64,000 bases of DNA from Microbacterium sp. SL75 (GCF_026625865.1 NZ_CP113067.1:2542001-2606000), one strand, 5' to 3'; positions 25,204 to 34,248 are shown, counted from the stretch's first letter. Translations and numbers: made by a program. Notes: generated by a model not told the origin, from the letters alone.

Positions 25204-25695
25204 ATGTCCACCACCGCGTCCGAGCTCGAAACGCTCAACGAACTGCTGAAGAAGTTCCGCTTCGCCATGGTCACCACCCGCGCCGAGGACGGTGCTCTGC
25301 ACGCGCACCCGCTGACGGTGCAGGAGCGCGAGTCCGATGGCGACCTCTGGTTCATCGTCGGCACGCACGCCTCGGCCGTCCAGCACGTGCGCCGCGAACC
25401 GAAGGTGGGTCTGTCGTTCAGCACCGACGGAACCTGGCTGTCGCTGGCGGGCGAGGCCGAGGTGATCGACGACCTCGCCAAGCTCAAGGAGCTGTGGTCG
25501 ACGAGCGTCGAGGCATGGTTCCCCGACGGCCCCGAGTCGCCGGGGGTGACGCTGCTGAAGGTGTCCGCGCTGACCGGCGAGTACTGGGGTAGCGCGGGGG
25601 GACGTCTCGCGACGGCGATCGCCCTGGTCACCTCGAAGGTGACGGGCCAGCGCCCGAAGGGCGGCGAGAACGAGAAGTTCGACCTCACCGACTGA
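25204..25695 (+). CDS. Pyridoxamine 5'-phosphate oxidase-like general stress protein
   Basis: A 163-residue split-barrel flavin protein of the general stress protein 26 type: FRFAMVTTRAEDGALHAHPLTVQERESDGDLWFIVG, VGLSFS, LAGEAEVIDD and the late W.P.GP(D)SPGVTLLKV. It probably binds FMN/FAD and reduces a small molecule. GAAGGAG ends 3 bases before the ATG. A strong terminator follows, so it is a single-gene unit. Confidence 0.9.
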   Translation: MSTTASELETLNELLKKFRFAMVTTRAEDGALHAHPLTVQERESDGDLWFIVGTHASAVQHVRREPKVGLSFSTDGTWLSLAGEAEVIDDLAKLKELWSTSVEAWFPDGPESPGVTLLKVSALTGEYWGSAGGRLATAIALVTSKVTGQRPKGGENEKFDLTD

Positions 25696-25703
25696 GGACC
25701 CAT

Positions 25704-25740
25704 CGAGGAGCCCCGCGCCGGACAGGTGCGGGGCTCCTCG
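25704..25740 (+). terminator. Terminator after the stress flavoprotein
   Basis: CGAGGAGCCCCGC pairs perfectly with GCGGGGCTCCTCG (13 bp) around an 11-base loop, 8 bases after the stop. Confidence 0.85.
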
Positions 25741-25744
25741 TGCG

Positions 25745-25876
25745 TCAGCCGCCCGAGGGATTGTCGACCGGGGCGTCGCCGTCGTCGGTCGTGTCGGGGA
25801 TCGAGGGGGCGTCGGCCGTCTCGAGCTCGTCGGGGTCGTCGGCGGTGTCGTTCGTGCGCTCCGGTGCGGTATCCAT
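25745..25876 (-). CDS. Possible small acidic protein
   Basis: An ATG at 25876 opens 43 residues, MDTAPERTNDTADDPDELE..., very rich in Asp/Glu/Pro/Thr and probably disordered. It fills the space between a terminator and the DUF2256 gene. No ribosome-binding site is visible and I recognise no family, so this is a weak call. Confidence 0.3.
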   Translation of the reverse strand: MDTAPERTNDTADDPDELETADAPSIPDTTDDGDAPVDNPSGG

Positions 25877-25988
25877 GTCGCTAGCGGACCACGTCCGGGC
25901 CCGCCGCCGCGCGGGCCTTGCGCAAACCGGGTCGGCGTGCGAGCGCAAGCCCCCGGATGCCGCGGGTGCGCTTTGCGACGATGACGGC

Positions 25989-26144
25989 ATGTCACGACCC
26001 GAGGTGCGCTCCAAGCCCTGCGCCTACTGCGGACGCCCGTTCACCGATCGCAAACGGTGGAGCGGCCGTGACCAGTGGGACCAGGTGCTGTACTGCTCGC
26101 GCGGCTGCCGGGCGAACGCCGCGAAGCAGAGGCGGCGCGCGTGA
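25989..26144 (+). CDS. DUF2256 zinc-ribbon protein
   Basis: 51 residues: KPCAYCGRPFTDRKRW...VLYCSRGCRANAAKQRRRA, the DUF2256 two-CxxC zinc ribbon that is typically encoded beside cryptochrome/photolyase genes. A GACGAT hexamer lies six bases before the ATG. Its TGA overlaps the GTG start of the photolyase (GTGA), so the two proteins are made together; a helper role in DNA or cofactor binding is inferred. Confidence 0.88.
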   Translation: MSRPEVRSKPCAYCGRPFTDRKRWSGRDQWDQVLYCSRGCRANAAKQRRRA

Positions 26145-27604
26145 AGGCCGCGCTGATCCTCGCGACGCAGCAGTTCGCCGAGCACCCGGCGTACGAGGAC
26201 GACGAGGTGCAGGAGTTCTTCTTCATCGAGTCGGCACCGCGTTTCGCGAAGCTTCCGTATCACCGTCACAAGATCGTGCTGCTGATCTCGGCGATGCGTC
26301 ACACGGCTGCCCGACTCGAGGCCGAGGGACGTATCGTTCGGCGGATCACCCTCGACGACGACCTCACCTTCAAGGCCGGTCTCGAGCGCCTGCTGCAGAG
26401 ACACCGGGTCACCGAGCTGACCTGGATGAGCGACCCGAACCGCCCGGTGGACGATCGCATCGCCCGCATCTGCGCGGATCACGACGTCGAGACCGACGTC
26501 CTCTCGGACGCCCTGTTCCTCACTCCCGAAGACGACGTCGACGGGTGGTTCGCCGAGCACCCGACGCCGCTCATGGAGGACTTCTACCACTGGCAGCGTC
26601 GGCGTACCGGAATTCTGATGGACGGGGGCAAGCCCGCCGGTCGCCGGTGGAACTTCGACGCCGACAACCGCAAAGCGCTGCCCAAGAAGGGCGTGGAGAT
26701 CCCGCCCCTGCCGCAGGTCGACCACGACGACATCACACGGGCGGTCATCGCCAAGGTCGACGAACTGTTCCCCGACCACCCGGGGAAGGCGGAGGAGTTC
26801 TGGCTGCCGGTCACCCCCGAGGACTCCCGCGACTGGCTCGATGTCTTCGTCGCCGAGCGCCTCCACGACTTCGGTCGGTACGAGGACGCCATGAAGGCCG
26901 ACGAGCCCTTCCTCTTCCACGCGATCATCTCGCCGATGCTGAACATCGGTCTGCTCACCGTAGAAGAAGTGGTCGCCGCCGCCACACGGACCGATGCCCC
27001 CCTGGCATCCGTCGAGGGCTTTCTCCGTCAGGTGATCGGGTGGCGCGAGTACATGCGCGGCATGTACCGAGCCCACCCGAAGCTCGAGCACGTCAACGCG
27101 CTGCACCTCGAGAAGCGCATCGAGAAGTACTGGTACACGGCAGAACGGATGCCGCGGGACCTCCCGATCCCCGTGCGCACGGTGCTCGAACGGGTGCACC
27201 GCTGGGGCTACGCGCACCACATCGAGCGGCTCATGGTGCTGGGCAACTGGTTCCTGCTGCAGGGGTACGCGCCGCGGCAGGTGAACGCGTGGTTCCTCGC
27301 TCTGTTCGTCGATGCCTACGACTGGGTGATGGTCCCCAACGTGATGGGGATGAGCCAGTTCGCCGACGGCGGGTTCGTCGCGACGAAGCCGTACGTCTCG
27401 GGCGGGGCCTACCTGCAGAAGATGGGCTCGTGGTGGCCGTCGGCTCAGGACGCCAAGGACTCGGTCTTCACGGACGCCTACTGGGAGTTCCTGGAGCGGC
27501 ACGAGGACGTGCTGGCCGGCAACCACAGGCTCGGGCTGGCCCTGGCGCAGATGCGCAAGCGGCGGGACGCCCGCGAGGCGGACGGCGGCGGGCCGAACTC
27601 TTGA
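26141..27604 (+). CDS. Cryptochrome/photolyase of the PhrB (FeS-BCP) type, cluster ligands missing
   Basis: A 487-residue flavoprotein of the bacterial (6-4) photolyase family. Diagnostic FAD-site pieces are GWREYMRGMY, WGYAHHIERLMVLGNWFLLQGYAPRQVNAWFLALFVDAYDWVMVPNVMGMSQFADGG and TKPYVSGGAYLQKM; the N-terminus starts LILATQQF. In PhrB relatives four cysteines near these motifs hold a [4Fe-4S] cluster. Here they are absent: the stretch after KKMG reads SWWPSAQDAKDSVFTDAYWEFL, and the only cysteine in the protein is in IARICADHD near residue 109. GTG start at 26141, overlapping DUF2256. Confidence 0.9.
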   Translation: MKAALILATQQFAEHPAYEDDEVQEFFFIESAPRFAKLPYHRHKIVLLISAMRHTAARLEAEGRIVRRITLDDDLTFKAGLERLLQRHRVTELTWMSDPNRPVDDRIARICADHDVETDVLSDALFLTPEDDVDGWFAEHPTPLMEDFYHWQRRRTGILMDGGKPAGRRWNFDADNRKALPKKGVEIPPLPQVDHDDITRAVIAKVDELFPDHPGKAEEFWLPVTPEDSRDWLDVFVAERLHDFGRYEDAMKADEPFLFHAIISPMLNIGLLTVEEVVAAATRTDAPLASVEGFLRQVIGWREYMRGMYRAHPKLEHVNALHLEKRIEKYWYTAERMPRDLPIPVRTVLERVHRWGYAHHIERLMVLGNWFLLQGYAPRQVNAWFLALFVDAYDWVMVPNVMGMSQFADGGFVATKPYVSGGAYLQKMGSWWPSAQDAKDSVFTDAYWEFLERHEDVLAGNHRLGLALAQMRKRRDAREADGGGPNS

Positions 27605-27688
27605 GATATCGGTGGTGGGCCGGGTCCGCGACCGCTGTATCGCGGCGCAGACGCGAGAATTCAGGAGTTCGGCACGCGACGCGCTCGC

Positions 27689-27904
27689 TCAGCTCTTCAG
27701 CTTGTTCAGTGCCGAACCCTTGTGCGCGGCCTTCGAGCCGGACTTCTCCGATTCCACGATGTAGGCCGGTTCGTCGTCGGATGCCGTGAACTTCTGGCCG
27801 TCGTGCTGGAAGTCCTTCGTCTTCTTCTCCACGACCTTGCCCTGGGTCTTCCCCTGCGGGGTGTCCCAGCTGACGCGGTCGCCCTTCGACAGATCCTTCG
27901 ACAT
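27689..27904 (-). CDS. DUF2945 (TUDOR-like) small protein
   Basis: 71 residues: [57 protein letters not shown] matches DUF2945, a small SH3/Tudor-like fold of unknown job, sometimes labelled hypervirulence-associated. The start is ATG 27904, because GAGAGGAA lies 7 bases upstream; the longer in-frame start at 27952 has none. It converges on the photolyase gene. Confidence 0.85.
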   Translation of the reverse strand: MSKDLSKGDRVSWDTPQGKTQGKVVEKKTKDFQHDGQKFTASDDEPAYIVESEKSGSKAAHKGSALNKLKS

Positions 27905-28000
27905 GTGCTCGTTCCTCTCGTTCGGTCCCGCCATGCTGTCGAGGTGGGACACCGCTCAGCGGGGGATTGACAGCCTCAGGAGCCCTACGTGGTCGAGACC

Positions 28001-28012
28001 CATTGCGCAATG
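28001..28012. promoter_or_regulatory. 12-bp palindrome upstream of catalase
   Basis: CATTGCGCAATG, a perfect palindrome 75 bases before the catalase start. A TTGACA hexamer lies at 27968-27973, but no matching -10 at proper spacing is obvious. It could be an operator; no regulator gene is adjacent. Confidence 0.3.
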
Positions 28013-28086
28013 CCTCCGCGATGTCGGAGGCCCCGCCTACCGTGGAGGTGGGCCTTTCGTCTTCGGCCCACGACGTGAGGAGAGCC

Positions 28087-29616
28087 ATGACCGAGCCGAC
28101 CACTGCCAACAACGGAGCCCCCGTCGCCAGCGACGAGCACTCCCAGAGCGTCGGAGCCGACGGCTCGATCGCTCTCACCGACCACTATCTGATCGAGAAG
28201 CTGGCGCAGTTCAACCGCGAGCGCGTTCCCGAGCGCGTCGTCCACGCCAAGGGCGGCGGGGCGTTCGGCACGTTCCGCACGACCGGTGACGTGTCGGCCT
28301 ACACGCGCGCGGCGCTGTTCCAGCCGGGCGTCGAGACAGAGATGCTCGCGCGTTTCTCGTCGGTCGCCGGCGAGCAGGGCAGCCCCGACACCTGGCGCGA
28401 CCCGCGGGGGTTCTCGCTGAAGTTCTACACGACCGAGGGCAACTACGACCTCGTCGGAAACAACACCCCGGTCTTCTTCGTGAAGGACGGCATCAAGTTC
28501 CCCGACTTCATCCGCTCGCAGAAGCGTCTGCCCGGCAGCCACCTGCGCGACAACACCATGCAGTGGGACTTCTGGACGCTCTCTCCCGAGAGCGCGCACC
28601 AGGTCACCTGGCTGATGGGCGACCGCGGGATCCCGGCATCCTGGCGCCACATGAACGGCTACGGGTCGCACACGTACCAGTGGATCAATGCCGAGGGCGA
28701 GCGGTTCTGGGTGAAGTACCACTTCCACACCGACCTCGGCCACAAGACGCTCACGCAGGACGAAGCCGATCAGATCGCGGGGCAGGACGCCGACTTCCAC
28801 ATCCGCGATCTCTACGCCGCGATCGAGCGGAACGAGTTCCCCACGTGGACGCTCAAGGTGCAGATCATGCCGTACGAGGATGCGAAGACCTACCGCTTCA
28901 ACCCCTTCGATCTGACCAAGGTGTGGCCGCACAGCGACTACCCCGAGATCGAGGTCGGCACGATGGAGCTGAACCGCAATCCGGGCAACTACTTCGCCGA
29001 GATCGAGCAGGCGGCCTTCGAGCCGTCGAACTTCGTACCCGGCATCGACGGCAGCCCCGACAAGATGCTGCAGGCGCGCATCTTCAGCTACGCCGATGCG
29101 CACCGCTATCGCGTGGGCACGAACTACCAGCAGCTGCCGGTGAACCGGCCGCACACCGAGGTGCACTCGTACTCGAAGGAAGGCGCCATGCGCTACGAGT
29201 ACAACCCGCCCGAGGTGCCCGTCTACGCCCCCAACTCGGTCGGCGGCCCTGCGGCCGACCCGCGCCGCGCGGGCGACGGCGGCTGGCAGAGCGACGGCGA
29301 GCTCGTGCGCTCGGCGGCGACCCTCCACCCCGAGGATGACGACTGGGGTCAGGCGGGAACGCTCGTGCGCGAGGTCATGTCGGCCGAGGAGCGCGACCGC
29401 CTGGTCGAGACGATCACCGGGCACGTCGGCGGTGTGACCCGCGCCGAGGTGCGCGATCGCGCCGTGCAGTACTGGAAGAACGTGGATGCCGAGCTCGGCG
29501 CCCGCGTCGAGGCCGGTCTTCCGCCGCTCGAGGGGTCGACCGCTCCGGGCGAGCAGCTCAGCGAGCCCAACCCCGATGGCGACCTCGTCGGACGGGACGT
29601 TGCGGGTCGTATCTGA
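28087..29616 (+). CDS. Monofunctional heme catalase, small-subunit clade
   Basis: 509 residues. The distal heme residues are in [14 protein letters not shown] (catalytic His) and [18 protein letters not shown] (Asn), and the proximal heme Tyr motif is [14 protein letters not shown]. It decomposes hydrogen peroxide in the cytoplasm. The ATG at 28087 follows GAGGAGAGCC. It is monocistronic: a strong terminator comes next. No furA- or oxyR-like gene is adjacent, so its regulator is elsewhere. Confidence 0.96.
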   Translation: MTEPTTANNGAPVASDEHSQSVGADGSIALTDHYLIEKLAQFNRERVPERVVHAKGGGAFGTFRTTGDVSAYTRAALFQPGVETEMLARFSSVAGEQGSPDTWRDPRGFSLKFYTTEGNYDLVGNNTPVFFVKDGIKFPDFIRSQKRLPGSHLRDNTMQWDFWTLSPESAHQVTWLMGDRGIPASWRHMNGYGSHTYQWINAEGERFWVKYHFHTDLGHKTLTQDEADQIAGQDADFHIRDLYAAIERNEFPTWTLKVQIMPYEDAKTYRFNPFDLTKVWPHSDYPEIEVGTMELNRNPGNYFAEIEQAAFEPSNFVPGIDGSPDKMLQARIFSYADAHRYRVGTNYQQLPVNRPHTEVHSYSKEGAMRYEYNPPEVPVYAPNSVGGPAADPRRAGDGGWQSDGELVRSAATLHPEDDDWGQAGTLVREVMSAEERDRLVETITGHVGGVTRAEVRDRAVQYWKNVDAELGARVEAGLPPLEGSTAPGEQLSEPNPDGDLVGRDVAGRI

Positions 29617-29630
29617 GCGTCGACAGACCG

Positions 29631-29661
29631 GACCGGCGGCTTCCTTCGGGGGCCGCCGGTC
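29631..29661 (+). terminator. Catalase terminator
   Basis: GACCGGCGGC pairs with GCCGCCGGTC around an 11-base loop, 14 bases after the stop, followed by TTCTCG. Confidence 0.85.
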
Positions 29662-29786
29662 TTCTCGTCCGGCGCGGAGGCCGGCTCCGACGCGGCGATA
29701 TCGTGCCGAAGCCGCCTCTCACCGGTGGTACGGCGGTCACACGCCTCGGTCGTCCGCGAGACGCCGTCTCGCGTCGCGGCGCGTCC

Positions 29787-30374
29787 TCACAGCGCGGCGC
29801 GATCCGCTCGGGTGAGCGGCAGCCGCGATGCCAGGACGCCGGCGATCAGCGCGCCCGCGCCGCCGGCCATCATGTCGCCGATGGTGTCGTCGTAGGTGAC
29901 GAAGATCGCGTCGGTGATGAAGCGGTAGCCGAACCACTCGACCATCTCCCAGACGGCGCTGAGCGCGAGGCCCGCGATCGTCGCGACGACGATCGGCGTG
30001 CGGCGGCGGCCGGTCGACCCGATCACTCCCGCGTCGTCGAGGAGCACGAGAGCGATCGCGGCGAGAACCCCGGTGCACACCAGGTGCACCACCAGGTCCC
30101 AACCCGTCCAGGTGCGGTACAGATCGATGACGTTGCTGCCCGCGGCCACGAACACCGTGACGCACGTGATCAGGTCGAGCCCCGACCGCAGACCGATCAT
30201 CCGCGAGAGCATGACGGCGGGCAACGACATGGACAGCACGGCGAAGTCCGTGAACGGCAGGGTGAACGACGACGCGAGGACGACGACGATCGCCAGGGCC
30301 CGCACGGCGTCGGACAGCCAGTCGGTGAGGCTTCGAGGCGGACGCTTCAGGTTCGCATACATCGCCCGGATCAC
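29787..30374 (-). CDS. DUF2238-like (YjdF) membrane protein
   Basis: 195 residues with five to six hydrophobic segments: AIVVVLASSFTLPFTDF, DLITCVTVFVAAGSNVIDL, WDLVVHLVCTGVLAAIALVLL, TPIVVATIAGLALSAVWEMVEWFGYRFI and DTIGDMMAGGAGALIAGVLA. The W-D-x-x-x-H and E-x-x-E-W...D-T-x-G-D-M pattern is that of DUF2238/YjdF. Function unknown. GTG 30374 overlaps the stop of the EEP gene (GTGA); ATG 30362 is an alternative start. Confidence 0.75.
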   Translation of the reverse strand: MIRAMYANLKRPPRSLTDWLSDAVRALAIVVVLASSFTLPFTDFAVLSMSLPAVMLSRMIGLRSGLDLITCVTVFVAAGSNVIDLYRTWTGWDLVVHLVCTGVLAAIALVLLDDAGVIGSTGRRRTPIVVATIAGLALSAVWEMVEWFGYRFITDAIFVTYDDTIGDMMAGGAGALIAGVLASRLPLTRADRAAL

Positions 30375-31204
30375 GGGGTCCCCGGGGGATGGATGCGCAC
30401 CACGGCCTGCACCGGAAGGTGGTCGCTCGGCCACTGCGTGCCCGTCGGGCGCGGGTCGATCCCCACCGCCCTCACTCCCACGTCGGGGGTTGCCAGCAGA
30501 GCGTCGATGCGTCGTGCGCCGATCCTGGGCGCCGCGTAGTTGTTGAAGGTGCCCCACTCGGCGGTGCGGCGGGCGGGGGCGTACGACCACGTGTCGACGA
30601 GCAGGCCGTCGGCGAACATGTCCGCGAGCTCGCTCGAGCGCACGTGCGCGTTCACGTCGGCCGTGAACAGCAACGGGTGCTCGCGTCGGGCGACGAGCTC
30701 GTGCAGCCAGGTCGCCGATCGGCGCCGGGCCCGGCGCGAGAACGCGTCGAAGTGCGTGTTGACGAAGGTGAACCGGGAGCCGGTGGCGCGGTCGCGCAGC
30801 TGCGCGATGACCGCGATGCGCGGGATCGTGTTCCCCCACCCGGTCGAGGCGGGCACCTCGGGCGTATCGGACAGGGCGACCTGCTCCCAATCCTCGACCT
30901 CGATGCGCTCGCGGTCGTAGAACAGCGGGGTGCCCTCGCCGTCGCGGCGCGGCCCCCGCCCGAGGCCGATCCGTCCGTAGTCCGAACCGAGCGCGCCCTG
31001 CACCCACCGCGCCTGATCGGGCATCGCCTCCTGCGTGCCCAGCAGGTGCGGCTTGTTGGCGCTCAAGAAGGTGCGCAGGCGTTCTTTGCGCATCGGCCAC
31101 CGGTCGGCGGGCGGCCACGTGATCCGGTCGAAGCGGCGGCGGATGTTGAAGCTCATCACATGCAGCTCGGGCGGCTCGACGTTCGGGAACAGGATGCCGG
31201 TCAC
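30371..31204 (-). CDS. Endonuclease/exonuclease/phosphatase family protein
   Basis: A 277-residue EEP-fold hydrolase. Catalytic signatures: MSFNIRR (Asn), GTQEAMPDQ (Glu), FVNTHFDAFS (Asp/His), FTADVNAHV (Asp-x-Asn) and WPSDHLPVQA (Asp-His pair). No signal peptide is seen, so it acts inside. Substrates of the fold range from DNA to phospholipids. The GTG at 31204 overlaps the stop of the glycosyltransferase by 4 bases; ATG 31147 would remove the N-terminal strand. Confidence 0.88.
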   Translation of the reverse strand: MTGILFPNVEPPELHVMSFNIRRRFDRITWPPADRWPMRKERLRTFLSANKPHLLGTQEAMPDQARWVQGALGSDYGRIGLGRGPRRDGEGTPLFYDRERIEVEDWEQVALSDTPEVPASTGWGNTIPRIAVIAQLRDRATGSRFTFVNTHFDAFSRRARRRSATWLHELVARREHPLLFTADVNAHVRSSELADMFADGLLVDTWSYAPARRTAEWGTFNNYAAPRIGARRIDALLATPDVGVRAVGIDPRPTGTQWPSDHLPVQAVVRIHPPGTP

Positions 31205-31950
31205 GAGCGCCCCCGCATGCCCAGACGCATCCACCGGGCCGGGGGGATGTCGGCGGGCCAATGCACGAACACCGTGCCCGCGCCGCGGCGGAAGCATCGC
31301 GCGAAGCGGCGGGGTTCGACCGTGCGCGACGAGACCCGCATGTGCGCGCCCGACACCCGCGCGATCCGGTGCCGCCGGCCGAGGTGATAGGCGAGGTCGA
31401 GATCGTCGTGCAGCTCGGGGTCGAGGTGCACCTCGCCGCGCACGTCCTCCCACGCGCGACGGCGGAACGCCATGTTCGATCCCCACAGCGGCGTGTGACC
31501 CAGGGCCGGGGTGGCGAAGGTGGCGTAGGTGCCGAGGAAGAGCCGCGCCATCGCCACCCGTCCTCGCGCGGGGCCGTCGTGGAACACGGCGCCGCCGGTC
31601 ACGGCATCCACTGTCGTGTCCCTCAGCGCCTCGACCATGCTCTCCACCCACGTCGGGGTGGGGATGCTGTCGGCATCCAGGCGCAGGATGAGTTCGCCCC
31701 GCGCCGCGTCGTAGCCCGCCGCGGCTGCGGCGGGGATCCCGCGCTCGCCGCAGAACACCACCCGCGCGCCCGCGGCTCGGGCGATGTCGGCGCTGTCGTC
31801 GGTCGAGGCGTTGTCGACGACGACGACCTCGTCCGGCGCGAGCGTCTGCGCGGCGAGGGCGCGCAGGCAGCGCCACAGGTGGGCGCCGTCGTCGCGGCAG
31901 GGAATGACGACGGAGACGGTGACGGCCGACGCAACGGGGCCTTGAGGCAC
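31201..31950 (-). CDS. GT2-family glycosyltransferase
   Basis: A 249-residue GT-A fold enzyme: TVSVVIPCRDDGAHLWRCLRALAAQT, VDNASTDDSADIA, LILRLDADSIPTP (DxD metal site) and WGSNMAFRRRAWEDVRGEVHLDPELHDDLDLAYHLG (acceptor/catalytic region, ED replaced by HDD). No transmembrane anchor is evident. It likely adds a sugar to a lipid or wall polymer. GTG 31950 follows GGGAGGAAGC. It heads a three-gene run with 4-base overlaps (GT2, EEP, DUF2238-like), so the three probably act on one envelope-related process. Confidence 0.88.
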   Translation of the reverse strand: MPQGPVASAVTVSVVIPCRDDGAHLWRCLRALAAQTLAPDEVVVVDNASTDDSADIARAAGARVVFCGERGIPAAAAAGYDAARGELILRLDADSIPTPTWVESMVEALRDTTVDAVTGGAVFHDGPARGRVAMARLFLGTYATFATPALGHTPLWGSNMAFRRRAWEDVRGEVHLDPELHDDLDLAYHLGRRHRIARVSGAHMRVSSRTVEPRRFARCFRRGAGTVFVHWPADIPPARWMRLGMRGRS

Positions 31951-32061
31951 GCTTCCTCCCGGGGACGAGTGCTTCCACGCTAGGCGATGCGCGATCGGAG
32001 CCTCCCGGCTTGACGACCGCGCCGTCGGCCGACAGCGCGCACCTTTCGTATCGTGGATGCC

Positions 32062-32799
32062 ATGGCATCCGTCCTCAACGTCTCGGCGTATCTGTTCACG
32101 CGCATCGATCATCCGGCGTCCCTGCGCACGGTCCTTCGCGAGCGCGCGAGCGAGGCGGGGCTGCGCGGAACGATCCTGCTGGCGGAGGAGGGCATCAACC
32201 TGTTCCTCGCGGGCGATGGCGACGCGGTGCGCGGGTTCCTCGACGAGGTGCGCTGCGACGAGCGGTTCGCGGCCCTGAGAGCCAAAGAGAGCTGGTCGGA
32301 CGAGGTGCCCTTCGGCAAGCTCCTCGTGAAGGTCAAGCGCGAGATCATCCGCATGGACCGGCCCGAGGTCCGCCCGCAGGACGGAAGGGCTCCCGTCGTC
32401 ACCCCCGCCACTCTGCGCCGCTGGCTCGACCGGGGCGCCGACGACGAGGGTCGCGAGGTCGTGCTCGTCGACACGCGCAACGCGTTCGAGGTCGACTACG
32501 GCACGTTCGCCGGTGCGAAGGACTGGCGCATCGACCGCTTCACCCAGTTCCCGGATGCCGCGGACTCGCACCGCGACGAACTCGAGGGCAAGACCGTGGT
32601 GAGCTTCTGCACCGGCGGGATCCGCTGCGAGAAGGCCGCGCTGCATCTGCGGGCCGAGGGGCTCGAGGCCTACCAGCTCGAGGGCGGGATCCTCGGGTGG
32701 TTCGAGGCCCAGGGCGCCGCGCACTGGAACGGCGACTGCTTCGTCTTCGACGAGCGCGAGGCCCTCGACCCCGCCCTCTCCGCCCGGGTCGTGGCCTGA
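32062..32799 (+). CDS. trhO: tRNA uridine(34) hydroxylase / rhodanese-related protein
   Basis: A 245-residue TrhO/YceA protein that makes 5-hydroxyuridine at the wobble base of tRNA using oxygen. The N-terminal domain has RGTILLAEEGINLFLAG (E. coli has GINGT), followed by the rhodanese domain with VLVDTRNAFEVDYGTFAGA and active loop VSFCTGGIRCEKAA. It is shorter than E. coli TrhO (350), lacking the C-terminal extension. TATCGT lies seven bases before ATG 32062, so I prefer this over GTG 32053. Confidence 0.9.
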   Translation: MASVLNVSAYLFTRIDHPASLRTVLRERASEAGLRGTILLAEEGINLFLAGDGDAVRGFLDEVRCDERFAALRAKESWSDEVPFGKLLVKVKREIIRMDRPEVRPQDGRAPVVTPATLRRWLDRGADDEGREVVLVDTRNAFEVDYGTFAGAKDWRIDRFTQFPDAADSHRDELEGKTVVSFCTGGIRCEKAALHLRAEGLEAYQLEGGILGWFEAQGAAHWNGDCFVFDEREALDPALSARVVA

Positions 32800-32800
32800 C

Positions 32801-33754
32801 GTGCTCTGGGATCAGCACGCCTGCGTCGAGCTCGTCGAGTCCGCCGACCTCGGCGACCTGCGGCGCTACCGCGGGGCCGGGGGAGGCTACGTCTCGATCA
32901 ACGTCGGCTACGCCCCGCACACGCCCGAGCTCACGGCATCCCTCCTTCACTCCTTCCGCGCGCAGGTGGACGCGATCGACGGGTTGGAGCTGGCCGCCAC
33001 GGTGGCCGACATCGACCGGGTCTCGGCCCGGGGCGACACGGCCGTGGCCTTCGACCTCGAAGACAGCGGCCCCCTCGGGGGCGACCTGGATGCCGTGGCC
33101 ACCCTCGTCGCCCGCGGAGTGCGCACCCTCGGCCCGACCTACAACCACGCCAATCGCGCCGGCGGCGGGTGCCTCGACGCGGTCGACGACGGACTCACCG
33201 CGTGGGGCCGCGATCTCGTCGCCGAGATGAACAGGCGCGGCATGGTTCCCGACGGCTCGCACGTCGGCGCCCGCACGACCTTCGACATGTGCGCCGCGTC
33301 GACCCGCCCGGTCGTGTTCAGCCACTCGAACATGCGCGCCGTGTGGGAGCACCCCCGCAACATCACCGACGACCAGGCGCGCGCGGCGGCAGCCACCGGG
33401 GGAGTGGTGGGCATCACCGGCGTGGGCATCTTCTTGGGGCCGAACACCCCGACCCTCGAGGCGATGATCCGCCACCTCGAGTACGCGGTCGAGCTCGTCG
33501 GTAGCGAGCACGTGGGCGTCAGCACCGACTTCTCGTTCGACTGGGAGACCTTCCGCGACGAGGTGGTCCGCATGCCCGAGCTCTACGATGCGAGCTACAC
33601 CCGGTGGGGGCCGATGGAGTGGATGCCGCCCGAGACCTTCGTGCTCCTCGGCTCGGCGCTCGCCGCGCGAGGATGGAAAGACACCGACGTCGCCGCCGTG
33701 CTCGGCGGGAACTTCCGCCGCGTCGCGGCCGAGAGCTGGGAGCCCCTGACATGA
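32801..33754 (+). CDS. M19 membrane-dipeptidase family protein
   Basis: A 317-residue amidohydrolase-fold dipeptidase: GPLGGD...GPTYNHAN, PDGSHVGARTTFDM, PVVFSHSNMRAV, GSEHVGVSTDFSFDW correspond to the metal and substrate motifs of renal-dipeptidase relatives. The first zinc motif, normally H-x-D, reads DQHAC, so the Asp ligand is replaced by Cys. The Glu bridge is in AFDLEDSG. GTG start 1 base after the trhO stop; its own stop overlaps the next ATG, so trhO, this gene and the GNAT form one operon. Confidence 0.87.
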   Translation: MLWDQHACVELVESADLGDLRRYRGAGGGYVSINVGYAPHTPELTASLLHSFRAQVDAIDGLELAATVADIDRVSARGDTAVAFDLEDSGPLGGDLDAVATLVARGVRTLGPTYNHANRAGGGCLDAVDDGLTAWGRDLVAEMNRRGMVPDGSHVGARTTFDMCAASTRPVVFSHSNMRAVWEHPRNITDDQARAAAATGGVVGITGVGIFLGPNTPTLEAMIRHLEYAVELVGSEHVGVSTDFSFDWETFRDEVVRMPELYDASYTRWGPMEWMPPETFVLLGSALAARGWKDTDVAAVLGGNFRRVAAESWEPLT

Positions 33755-34248
33755 CCCACCTGAAAGACGGCGCCGTGCTGCGCCCCGCTCGTGCGGGAGA
33801 CGAAGAGGGAATCCTCGCGTGCATCCAGGCTCTCGCCGACTACGAACGCGAACCGGATGCCGTCGACAACACCGCCGAGATGATCGCCGACACGCTGTTC
33901 GGCGATGACGCCCGCGCATTCGCCTTCGTCGTCGAGAGGGAGGGGGAGATCCGGGCCATCGCGATCTGGTTCCTCACCTACTCGACGTGGACCGGTCGCC
34001 ACGGCATCTGGCTCGAGGACCTGTACGTCCACGAGCCGTACCGGTCGAACGGCTACGGCGTCGCCCTCTTGGCCGCGCTCGCCGCGGAGTGCCTCGAGAA
34101 GGGCTACTCGCGTCTGGAATGGACCGTGCTCGACTGGAACGAGCCCGCGATCGGCTTCTACCGCGCGCTCGGCGCCCAGGCGATGGACGAGTGGACGACC
34201 CGCCGGGTGACCGGCGACGCGCTGGCGGCGTTGGCGGCGCGGGGGTAG
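33751..34248 (+). CDS. GNAT-family N-acetyltransferase
   Basis: A 165-residue acetyltransferase resembling spermidine/diamine acetyltransferase-type GNATs: LRPARAGDEEGILACIQALADYEREPD, IWLEDLYVHEPYRSNGYGVALLAALAAECLEKGYSRLEWTVLDWNEPAIGFYRALGA. The acetyl-CoA pyrophosphate loop RSNGYG fits Q/RxxGxG/A. The substrate is unknown. Coupled to the dipeptidase by ATGA. Confidence 0.9.
   Translation: MTHLKDGAVLRPARAGDEEGILACIQALADYEREPDAVDNTAEMIADTLFGDDARAFAFVVEREGEIRAIAIWFLTYSTWTGRHGIWLEDLYVHEPYRSNGYGVALLAALAAECLEKGYSRLEWTVLDWNEPAIGFYRALGAQAMDEWTTRRVTGDALAALAARG

Noticed and set aside
30371-32068. One long minus-strand frame suggesting a glycosyltransferase-EEP fusion
   Set aside because: The glycosyltransferase has its own frame, stop and 4-base overlap with the EEP gene, so they are two genes. 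The upstream part of this frame is Arg/Pro-rich shadow.
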